Assembly (NCBI GenBank): GCA_028281865.1
Contig: JANQJB010000108.1
Coordinates: forward strand, 1-64,000
Direction: 5' to 3'
Source: Marinagarivorans sp.
GTDB lineage: Bacteria; Pseudomonadota; Gammaproteobacteria; Pseudomonadales; Cellvibrionaceae
DNA length: 64,000 nucleotides
Shown: piece by piece, positions 1 through 7,281 of the stretch
How positions within the stretch are numbered: the first letter of the stretch is position 1
How the letters are laid out: the number at the start of each line of letters is the position of its first letter
Notes under the pieces: generated by a model
What the model saw: only the letters and a program-made list of their open reading frames with translations
Database searches by the model: none
Told to the model about the DNA's origin: nothing
Program-made: the position numbers and the translations under genes

Positions 1-1
1 A

Positions 2-1336
2 GATGCCGTGACAATCGTATCCATGTTGCTTGCTTCTATTATCTTTGCGCTGTTGGTTGCGCTTTTCCCAATTGTTAATTTTATGCGCAAAAACCTACTG
101 GAAAATTTGAGCGCTAGTGGAAAGGGTGTATCTGAAAATAGAATCTCAAAGGCGTTAAGTACGGTATTTGTCTCGGGCCAAATCGCGCTGGCTTTAATGC
201 TCACAGTTGGTGCTGGTTTACTGCTTTATAGTTTGGCAAAAGTTTTAGATGGCGATTTTGGTTACGAGCCTGACGATGTGTCAGTCGTGCGAGTAAGAGC
301 TTTTGGTGCCGACTATCGCGATGACGATAAACGCCGAGCACTTCAGGCGCAGTTGCTCTCGCAATTGCGCTCTAAACCCGGTATTGAGAGCGCCGGGTTG
401 TCGGGTAATTACCCCACCAATAGTTTTCCAATACGAACTTTCAGTATTCGCGGTTATGAAATGCAAGACGGGGAAGCACAGGTCTCCGCCCGCTTCAAAG
501 CAGTGTCGGATGGGTATTTTGAAACCATGGGCCTGGAGCTGCTGGATGGAAATTATTTTACCGTGAGTGATCAGGTGACTAATCGCCGCAGCCTCGTTAT
601 CGATAAAGCGACAGCAGAGCGTTACTTCCCGGGTGAAAGTGCGGTTGGAAAGAAAATGGGTTTTGTTGGAGATGATACTGCTGATGAAGATTGGCCGGTA
701 GTGGTTGGTGTGGTTGAGGACAGTAAACAGTTGGGGCTCGACTCCACGGAGGAGGATGTCTCCTTTTTCTATCTCAATATGGCAGAAAGACCCACTGGCC
801 AATTCTTTGTTGTCGTGAAGAGCAAGCGTTCACCCAGCGATGTTACTAAGATAGTGGAAGCTATCGTACACGAGATTGACCCGCGTGTTCCCGTATTATC
901 AATGGGTAGCCTGGAAGAAATATTAGGTGAATCGCTGGCACGCAGAAAAGTATTGATGACCTTGCTGGCTATTATTGCGGTAATTGCGGTTTCACTTGCG
1001 ACCGTTGGAATTTATGGTGTAATTGCCTATAGCTTATTCCAAAAAACGCGAGAGCTCGGTACCCGTGTTGCCCTAGGCGCGTCGAAGCTGGCCATTCTGA
1101 ATTACGTCATGAAAGACGGTCTGATTAAAGCGCTACTTGGAATGCTGCTCGGCGTAGCCGGCGCCGTTTTTATTAGTCGTTTGCTGGCAGCTCAACTCTA
1201 TGACGTGCAGCCAACAGACCCGAGCGTCTATGCACTGGTTTGCCTGGCTGTTCTGCTCATTACGATGCTTGCCGTGTACATCCCGGCTAGGCGGGCATCC
1301 AATATTGCTCCGATGGAAGCGTTAAGAACTGAATAG
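2..1336 (+). CDS. MacB/FtsX-type ABC transporter permease, 5'-truncated by the window edge
   Basis: The frame is open to the left edge, so the GTG at 8 is probably internal and this is the C-terminal part of a larger permease. It reads: a membrane segment, a second segment around residues 55-75 (SGQIALALMLTVGAGLLLY), a long extracytoplasmic MacB-PCD-like domain to about residue 310, then three hydrophobic segments at about 320-345, 375-395 and 405-425. The tail RELGTRVALGAS followed by PARRASNIAPMEALR is typical of FtsX-like permeases. Duplicated-permease (ADOP) proteins of about 800 residues have this organisation, and the visible part would be the second half. The transported or mechanically acted-on substrate cannot be read from sequence, and no ATPase gene is visible. 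The following gene starts after a 206-bp gap and is probably a separate unit. Confidence 0.85.
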   Translation, partial: DAVTIVSMLLASIIFALLVALFPIVNFMRKNLLENLSASGKGVSENRISKALSTVFVSGQIALALMLTVGAGLLLYSLAKVLDGDFGYEPDDVSVVRVRAFGADYRDDDKRRALQAQLLSQLRSKPGIESAGLSGNYPTNSFPIRTFSIRGYEMQDGEAQVSARFKAVSDGYFETMGLELLDGNYFTVSDQVTNRRSLVIDKATAERYFPGESAVGKKMGFVGDDTADEDWPVVVGVVEDSKQLGLDSTEEDVSFFYLNMAERPTGQFFVVVKSKRSPSDVTKIVEAIVHEIDPRVPVLSMGSLEEILGESLARRKVLMTLLAIIAVIAVSLATVGIYGVIAYSLFQKTRELGTRVALGASKLAILNYVMKDGLIKALLGMLLGVAGAVFISRLLAAQLYDVQPTDPSVYALVCLAVLLITMLAVYIPARRASNIAPMEALRTE

Positions 1337-1542
1337 TAGGGGTTTCGCTAAACATGCTTGTAGAGTGCATACCACCCATTGAGTTCGCCTGGTACCAAAT
1401 ATCAAGTTCCAAAAAAACCGAGGATCGGAGCCTAGCCCGTGTGTAAGCGCTTTGTGTACAATAGCAGGCCGTATTTTTGTCGCATGGGTTAATAGGAAAG
1501 CTGGCTGCGAAAGCCAGGAACTTTGGGGGCGGTAAGTAGGTT

Positions 1543-2409
1543 ATGAGTGCAGCAGAGTTCGACAAAGAGTTCGACAATGCGCCGCTCACAATAGTGGGTG
1601 TGCATGGAGAGCATTATCAAGTTGTTACGGCTGGTGATCGTGCACATCCAGATGCAAAGCCGTTTGACAATACAGATTTCAGCGCGATTAAACGCTTTAT
1701 TAGTCGCGATCTTGCCAAAAATGAATCGTATTGGCGTGGGCTGCTATTTGCCAATTTCCCTGATATCAAACCCTCCACCGGTGATGCGCTTGTTAACACC
1801 GTGGCGACATTGATTCAGCGTCAGCGCCTGCGGCTTTTCAGGTTTCCTGACCTCAATTCCACTCGTTTTGTTACCAATGGTGTCGATAAGGCTTACCATT
1901 TTCTTGCTGGCCCCAGTTTGCCCGATACTCGCGACCAGCGCCGCCTGTTTTTTAGCAATGAGGCCGAGGTTGAGTACTTTTTAAATTCTCTAAACAGCGA
2001 CGATGAAGTTTGGCAGGAGCTCGCTGATGACGTTGGGCTCGACGCTATGGCTGCGTCGATAGACAATCGAGAAATTGTTCAACAAAAAATATTGGCGGGG
2101 GATTTAAAAGTTTACGAGCGGCGCTATTCACCGCGAACACCGAAATCTGATGATGCCGAGCTAGAACCCTATGTTATGCCGGGCACGCGTGAAGTTCCGT
2201 TGGCGCCTGTTGTGACGAAAGGCTGGATAGAAATTAAGTTACTTTACGATGACGATGAGCCGGTCGCGAACCAGGATTATTGGATTCGTGACAGTGCTGG
2301 GACAGAATACACCGGAAAAACGGACGCAAATGGCGTTGCAAAGCTTGAAGACCTCGCTCCAGGCGTTTGCGATATTAAATTTCCCGAACTTGATGAATGG
2401 TATCAATAA
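1543..2409 (+). CDS. Unknown protein with C-terminal beta-sandwich domain, first gene of a LysM/OmpA-like operon
   Basis: 288 residues with no signal peptide and no membrane segment. I do not recognise the N-terminal 220 residues. The last 65 residues (from VTKGWIEIKLLYDDDE to DANGVAKLEDLAPGVC) look like a transthyretin/carboxypeptidase-regulatory-type beta-sandwich, where a DANG-x-A-x-L-x-DLAPG strand-turn is characteristic. Such domains occur on spike-associated and cargo proteins of contractile secretion systems, but also elsewhere. The stop codon overlaps the ATG of the next gene by one base (TAATG), so the two are translationally coupled. With the next three genes this forms a tight operon from 1543 to 7201. 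Function unknown; a role with the co-encoded LysM and OmpA-like proteins at the cell wall is inference only. Confidence 0.7.
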   Translation: MSAAEFDKEFDNAPLTIVGVHGEHYQVVTAGDRAHPDAKPFDNTDFSAIKRFISRDLAKNESYWRGLLFANFPDIKPSTGDALVNTVATLIQRQRLRLFRFPDLNSTRFVTNGVDKAYHFLAGPSLPDTRDQRRLFFSNEAEVEYFLNSLNSDDEVWQELADDVGLDAMAASIDNREIVQQKILAGDLKVYERRYSPRTPKSDDAELEPYVMPGTREVPLAPVVTKGWIEIKLLYDDDEPVANQDYWIRDSAGTEYTGKTDANGVAKLEDLAPGVCDIKFPELDEWYQ

Positions 2410-3065
2410 TGCCAGTGCACATCGTACAACAGGGTGAAACGCTCAATCGGATTGCTAAAAAATACAATTTTGTTTCTTACGAGAAAATTTATCAGCATGA
2501 AAAAAATGCTGAGTTCCGTGAGCTTCGCCCAGATCCCAATATTATTTTTCCCGGCGACGAAATTTTTATTCCCGAGAAAGAAGATAAGATGGGAATGGGT
2601 TCAACTAATTCGAAACACACTTTTAGAATAAAAAAACCGGAAGTTGAAAAATTTAGAGTAAAAATTGGTGATAGCTTAGGAGTCCCTTGGGTTGGAAAAC
2701 GCGTTGTTCTTAGCATAGGCAATCAAAATATCGACGCACCGATCGGCGAAGATGGTGTGATTGAAATTGATTTACCGGAAGGGACCGAAAGCGGTGGGGA
2801 ATTAAAATTTTTTATGGATGCAGAATCGAGTGAGCCTTCCCATGTATTTGAAGTGCAGCTCGGTCATCTTGATCCTGTCGAAGAATTAAGCGGCGTGCAA
2901 GCACGTTGCAACGCGCTTGGCTTTCCTTGCGGCGTGGCCGACGGAATTATGGGGCAAAAAACACGTGCGGGGCTTGAACTTTTTCAGGAGGCTCACGACC
3001 TTGAAGTTGATGGTGTTCCAGGCCCAAAAACAAAAGCTAAATTAAAAAGCGTATACGGAAGTTAA
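2409..3065 (+). CDS. LysM and peptidoglycan-binding (PG_binding_1) domain protein
   Basis: The start at 2409 is preferred over an in-frame ATG at 2397 because it overlaps the previous stop (TAATG) and gives a protein beginning directly with the LysM domain (MPVHIVQQGETLNRIAKKYN, residues 1-52, ending GDEIFIP). The middle part (about 70-140) is rich in beta strands and resembles the sandwich domain of the upstream protein. The C-terminal 60 residues are a PG_binding_1 fold: LGFPCGVADGIMGQKTRAGL, then FQ...DLEVDGVPGPKTKAKL. There is no signal peptide, so if it reaches peptidoglycan it must leave by another route or act through a secretion apparatus. LysM/PG-binding proteins without signals are common beside VgrG-type spike proteins, but no such gene is in the window. 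Confidence 0.8.
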   Translation: MPVHIVQQGETLNRIAKKYNFVSYEKIYQHEKNAEFRELRPDPNIIFPGDEIFIPEKEDKMGMGSTNSKHTFRIKKPEVEKFRVKIGDSLGVPWVGKRVVLSIGNQNIDAPIGEDGVIEIDLPEGTESGGELKFFMDAESSEPSHVFEVQLGHLDPVEELSGVQARCNALGFPCGVADGIMGQKTRAGLELFQEAHDLEVDGVPGPKTKAKLKSVYGS

Positions 3066-3067
3066 AT

Positions 3068-6000
3068 ATGAACGCACCGGTTAAGCCACAACCCGCACCA
3101 ATGGCAATTGGTAGTGACAATAGCCTCACTATCGATACACCAGGAGTAATTTACGATATTTTAATTTCGCCGAATGAATTGTTTTGCGCGGTTTTGGATA
3201 AAAAGACCTTTGATCAGCTTAATCAAATCGATAAAGAGTTGGACGAAGCAGCACAAGAATTAAATAATGCGCGTACCAGTAAAAGCAATGATCACAGTGC
3301 AATGTACAAGGCGCAAGAAAAAGTACGCAATGCCTTATTAAAACAAATCGAGGAAAATCCTGGCAGTGGCACGCTGGCTCCTTTGACGACCGGTAAAGTG
3401 AGTTTTAACGAAGTTATTCGCGTTGGCGAACAAAAATATTCCCTCGTACCGTCAAAAATTATCGAAGAACTGCGCAAAGAGCCGCGTCGCCTGTTTGACC
3501 TTCCTAAGGCAACAAGTGAGGCCATTCGCAAGAATGCCACACCCGAAGCGTCGGAAGATAGTTTGGGTGAGTGGCGTTACACCGATGATGATGAAGCCGC
3601 TGACCCCAATAAAAAAGCCGGTGAAATCAATCAAGAAAAGGTCAAAAAAATATTTGGCCAAGTGCAAACAAAAATCGCCAAAGAATGGAAGTTACTCGAA
3701 TATAAAAAAGAGGGGCAAATTTCATCTGCTTTGCTTGCTAAGGGAGTGCTCGGCCCTGTTGCACATTTTTTTGATGAGGATTATTACAAGTCTATCGACA
3801 AGTGGATAGAGCAGCTTAATAAAAGCGCCGAAACTTCAACGCGGCAATATACAAAATATCGCGATAAAGCGCTCGCGGCTCTAGATAAAAAGACAGACTC
3901 CAAAGAAAAAGATCCGGAAAAATATTATTTGCCGGAAGATTGGGATTTGGCGAAGTCTATGGTCGAAGATATTTGGGGCCCAGACGATGAATTTAGACAA
4001 GGTTTAGAAGATTACGTTTATAAAGACACTGTTGACTCAGATACGCGCTTAGAAATCAGAAATGAGTTGGCGCGGAAAAAACTGCCCTCAACAATGTGGG
4101 ATGCTAGTGCAGGCGCGCAATTTATGCGCTATAGCTTGGGTACGAGTGTAAAAACCGAATTTAATTTATTGGATAAAGGCAAACTGGCACTCGGAGCGGA
4201 GGCGGAATTTGATGCTGCATTGGCGGAAGCGAAAGCGGAGGGCAATTTCTATTATCCCCATAGTGAGGGGCATGCGCTCAAGCCAATAGTGAAAACTAAA
4301 AAAGAAGAAATCGTTTATAAACTTTATGGCTCAAGCAACGATGCAGGCGCCACTTATGGTTTACGAGCCGATCAAAAACTTCCCTATTTTTCGGTTGATT
4401 GTAGTTTATTAACGCCGGCGGGTGCTTACGGCGTGCTTAGCACATTAAAAGCCTGGTCCGTTATTAATCAAACTGGTAATCGCGCAGAGCTGGATTTAAG
4501 GCAACGTGAATTATTTATACAAGTTGTTGGGCATACCAGTGCAACGGGTTCCGATGCGCATAATATGGCTTTAGGACAACGGCGGGCGAGTGTCGTGTCT
4601 GATTTTATTCAGAACACCTACTTTAACTGGATTGCGCATTTTAAAAATGGCATATGGACGCAGGAACACCTCGACTTTATGGCCTTTTATTTACTTCTTG
4701 AAGGAAGGACAGAAGGCAAAAATATCGATTGGTATAGAATTGGTCTAGATGAAAAATCGACTAGCCCACTACAGCAGCTTCGTAAACAAGTTCCTAATTT
4801 AGATGAGATTAAAGCGGGTACTTTGCCTCAACTTGTCAAAATATTATTTATTCAGAAAGACCAGTGGAATGACTTGCGTCGATCGGCAGATCCTCGCCTG
4901 ACCAGAATGACTCGCTTACAGCATATAATCATTGAATACTGTAAGCGATTGCTCGTGAAAGCGTCGATCAAAGCAGATCTTGAAATCACCCATTTTGATA
5001 ATTTACTTAAGCACGTCAAACTCTACAGCGATCCTTTTATCAGTAAGGGTGAAACTGAACTTCGAATAAATACGCAAAACGAAATTTTTCATAATCGTCG
5101 CACCGAATTTTTAGCCTGGGAAATTGACAAATCAAAAAGCCGCGTTATTGAGGCGGATACCGAAGTTTATATTGGCGATATGCGCGCAATGTTTAGCGGT
5201 CATATCAGCGCATGGGCGGGCGCTAACGTGGTGCTCGGTGGCGAAATTGCAGTGGCCTGTCCACAAGGCGCTTTGGCTGTTGTCGGTGCCATTCGTGATG
5301 AAAAGCGTGCGGGTAAAGTCAGTGATAAAACAATTCAACAAGCCAAGGGTGCACTTGAAGCAGGTGCGAATGCCGGTGCCTTTGCTGGCGCTAAAGCCGA
5401 GGCAGGATTAAAAGCCGCACTCGATTGGCGTCCGCCGCCGGACGATAAAGCCGATAAAAGTAAAACTGCGACGCCTCCCAAGTTTGATGCCTTGGGATCA
5501 ATAGGTTACACCGTGACGGGCATGGCAGGTATTGGCGGTAAAGCGGAGTTAAAAATTGGTTTTGATCAAATCAGTCAGCGCTTTGTTGTTAAGTGTAAAG
5601 CGGAGGCGGCTCTTGGATTAGGCGTAGGTGGGCAATTAAATATTGTGGTTGGTGTGGGGCAATGTTGGGACTTTGTTGTGCTTATCCATTCTCAACTAAA
5701 GAAAAATAACTTTCGATACTTGGATATATTTGAAACCGAAGACGATGAATCAGGTATCGATGTATTTGATTTATTCAGTGCCTGGGCATGGAAGATGTTA
5801 AAAATGGGTAATCCTATTGGGGCGGCTGGAACATTGGCAATTGGGGCTTTTGCGGACACGGCAATTTCTCTACTATCGACAGCATTTGATATTGTTGACG
5901 AATGGAAGCGCGAGAATATAGTGAATGAGCAAACTGATACGTTAGTCGACACCTTACATAAAAAACCAGAGCTAATTAAATATTTAACACCGGAAACAAA

Positions 6001-6334
6001 GGCCCGTATTTTATACGAGCTGGTATCTGCTCCTTATGATTTTGAAGAGCGCTGGGATAATTTTTGGAACTTCGATATTAATAAAAGACGAGAAGATGCT
6101 GCTATCTTGTTATTAAAAGAGGGAACACACTCAAAAACCGATTGGCGAGAAACTCTTGAACACCTATGTGAGAAAAACGGAGATAAGCTAATGCCAAGAG
6201 TCACTCCGGGAGCTACACAGGAAATAAAGTCGCAACGTGCCAATGATAATTTAAAACTTCTTCAAGAACATTTGTTAAATGATAGTCATAAATGGCAGGA
6301 TCTTCAGAATCATATTACAGCATTGCCGGAATAA
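3068..6334 (+). CDS. Giant OmpA-like domain protein of unknown function
   Basis: 1088 residues, starting 2 bp after the LysM gene stop. No signal peptide. Residues 1-300 are charged and helical. A segment near residues 340-420 (FMRYSLGTSVKTEFNLLDKG, then AEAEFDAALAEAKAEGNFYY) has alternating polar/alanine-rich strands. Residues about 474-515 carry an OmpA-like peptidoglycan-binding signature (FIQVVGHTSATGSD followed by ALGQRRASVVSDF). Around residues 710-880 there are long Ala/Gly-rich amphipathic stretches (SAWAGANVVLGGE, AGANAGAFAGAKAEAGLKAA, AEAALGLGVGGQLNIVVG) that could form a membrane-inserting or beta-rich module. A hydrophobic stretch near residue 920 (IGAAGTLAIGAFADTAISLL) is a candidate membrane segment. 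The architecture recalls large cytoplasmically encoded cargo/effector proteins near type VI genes, but I cannot assign it to a named family and no immunity gene is evident. Confidence 0.7.
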   Translation: MNAPVKPQPAPMAIGSDNSLTIDTPGVIYDILISPNELFCAVLDKKTFDQLNQIDKELDEAAQELNNARTSKSNDHSAMYKAQEKVRNALLKQIEENPGSGTLAPLTTGKVSFNEVIRVGEQKYSLVPSKIIEELRKEPRRLFDLPKATSEAIRKNATPEASEDSLGEWRYTDDDEAADPNKKAGEINQEKVKKIFGQVQTKIAKEWKLLEYKKEGQISSALLAKGVLGPVAHFFDEDYYKSIDKWIEQLNKSAETSTRQYTKYRDKALAALDKKTDSKEKDPEKYYLPEDWDLAKSMVEDIWGPDDEFRQGLEDYVYKDTVDSDTRLEIRNELARKKLPSTMWDASAGAQFMRYSLGTSVKTEFNLLDKGKLALGAEAEFDAALAEAKAEGNFYYPHSEGHALKPIVKTKKEEIVYKLYGSSNDAGATYGLRADQKLPYFSVDCSLLTPAGAYGVLSTLKAWSVINQTGNRAELDLRQRELFIQVVGHTSATGSDAHNMALGQRRASVVSDFIQNTYFNWIAHFKNGIWTQEHLDFMAFYLLLEGRTEGKNIDWYRIGLDEKSTSPLQQLRKQVPNLDEIKAGTLPQLVKILFIQKDQWNDLRRSADPRLTRMTRLQHIIIEYCKRLLVKASIKADLEITHFDNLLKHVKLYSDPFISKGETELRINTQNEIFHNRRTEFLAWEIDKSKSRVIEADTEVYIGDMRAMFSGHISAWAGANVVLGGEIAVACPQGALAVVGAIRDEKRAGKVSDKTIQQAKGALEAGANAGAFAGAKAEAGLKAALDWRPPPDDKADKSKTATPPKFDALGSIGYTVTGMAGIGGKAELKIGFDQISQRFVVKCKAEAALGLGVGGQLNIVVGVGQCWDFVVLIHSQLKKNNFRYLDIFETEDDESGIDVFDLFSAWAWKMLKMGNPIGAAGTLAIGAFADTAISLLSTAFDIVDEWKRENIVNEQTDTLVDTLHKKPELIKYLTPETKARILYELVSAPYDFEERWDNFWNFDINKRREDAAILLLKEGTHSKTDWRETLEHLCEKNGDKLMPRVTPGATQEIKSQRANDNLKLLQEHLLNDSHKWQDLQNHITALPE

Positions 6335-6337
6335 TAA

Positions 6338-7201
6338 ATGAATCTAAAAAGAATGAGTTTGCTGTTTGTTGCTTGTTTCGTAATCAGCGCTTGCAAAGAT
6401 GAACAAGTTAATACAGGAAAAGCGAGTTATGAACAAACAATAATTGACAAGTTGGTTTTTGTTGAAGGAGGCACCTTTATGATGGGTGACGTGGGTTATA
6501 CCGATCAACATGGAAATTTCCGCTATTTTACTGGCGATAGAAATACCCGTCCAGTTCACGAGGTCACTTTAACAAGTTACAGTATTCAGGCTTATGAGGT
6601 CACGATGGATGACTTTGATCGATACAGCAAAAGCATTGGTGAAGAGATGATTGCAAAGGATTGGCGAACCGAAAAACATTATGGAGGAGACTATCCCGCT
6701 AAAAGAATGACCTGGGATCAAGCCCAATCTTATTGCATTTGGCTTGGTAATTTAATTGGATATCCAATGAGTTTGCCAACAGAGGCGCAATGGGAGTATG
6801 CGGCTAGAAGTCGAGGTAAGGCGGTCGCACACGCGACCAACAACGGTGATATTGAGTATGGCGTTAACTACCGTGATCCCAAAAAAGGGATATTTTCGCG
6901 ACCGGTGGGTTCCTGGCCGCCCAATCCTCTCGGAATTTACGATATGTCCGGAAATGTGAGTGAATGGACCGTAGACTGGTGGTACGGTTATCGTAAAAAT
7001 CCAGTAGTTGATCCACGTAATGATTCAGAAATACCTAAACGCTCAAAGCATAAAATTTGGCGAGGGTCAGGAGCGATCGGTGGGAAAGGCCAGATACAGT
7101 TATATAGACGTGGTGCTGATGAGAAAGATAATATTGGTGCCGGTCACGGCCTACGTTGTGCTGTTAATCATCCAGGAAAAATCACCCAACCCAACAAATA
7201 G
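6338..7201 (+). CDS. SUMF1/FGE-fold lipoprotein without catalytic cysteines
   Basis: 287 residues. The N-terminus is a lipoprotein signal (LLFVACFVISAC; acylated Cys about 19). The rest is the formylglycine-generating-enzyme (SUMF1) fold: FVEGGTFMMGD at about 42-52, PVHEVTLTSYSIQAYEVT, LPTEAQWEYAARS, NPLGIYDMSGNVSEWTVDWW, and the end GAGHGLRCAVN. In genuine FGE the redox cysteine pair lies between the W(R)GGS-type strand and the GFRCA end. Here that region reads WRGSGAIGGKGQIQLYRRGA and has no cysteine, so activation of sulfatases by this protein is unlikely despite the sulfatases elsewhere in the window. Inference: a structural or ligand-binding member, working with the three upstream genes (3-bp spacing, same operon). 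Confidence 0.85.
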   Translation: MNLKRMSLLFVACFVISACKDEQVNTGKASYEQTIIDKLVFVEGGTFMMGDVGYTDQHGNFRYFTGDRNTRPVHEVTLTSYSIQAYEVTMDDFDRYSKSIGEEMIAKDWRTEKHYGGDYPAKRMTWDQAQSYCIWLGNLIGYPMSLPTEAQWEYAARSRGKAVAHATNNGDIEYGVNYRDPKKGIFSRPVGSWPPNPLGIYDMSGNVSEWTVDWWYGYRKNPVVDPRNDSEIPKRSKHKIWRGSGAIGGKGQIQLYRRGADEKDNIGAGHGLRCAVNHPGKITQPNK

Positions 7202-7281
7202 TACTCTCACCAAAATTATTATTTATGAAGCTTCCTAGTAGCCTTGCATCATTTTTAAAGCGTAGATTATTTGCGTCATAA

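Noticed and set aside
281-802. 173-codon minus-strand open frame inside the permease gene
   Set aside because: It lies opposite a clearly coding frame, has no domain and no ribosome-binding site; it is a shadow of the real gene.
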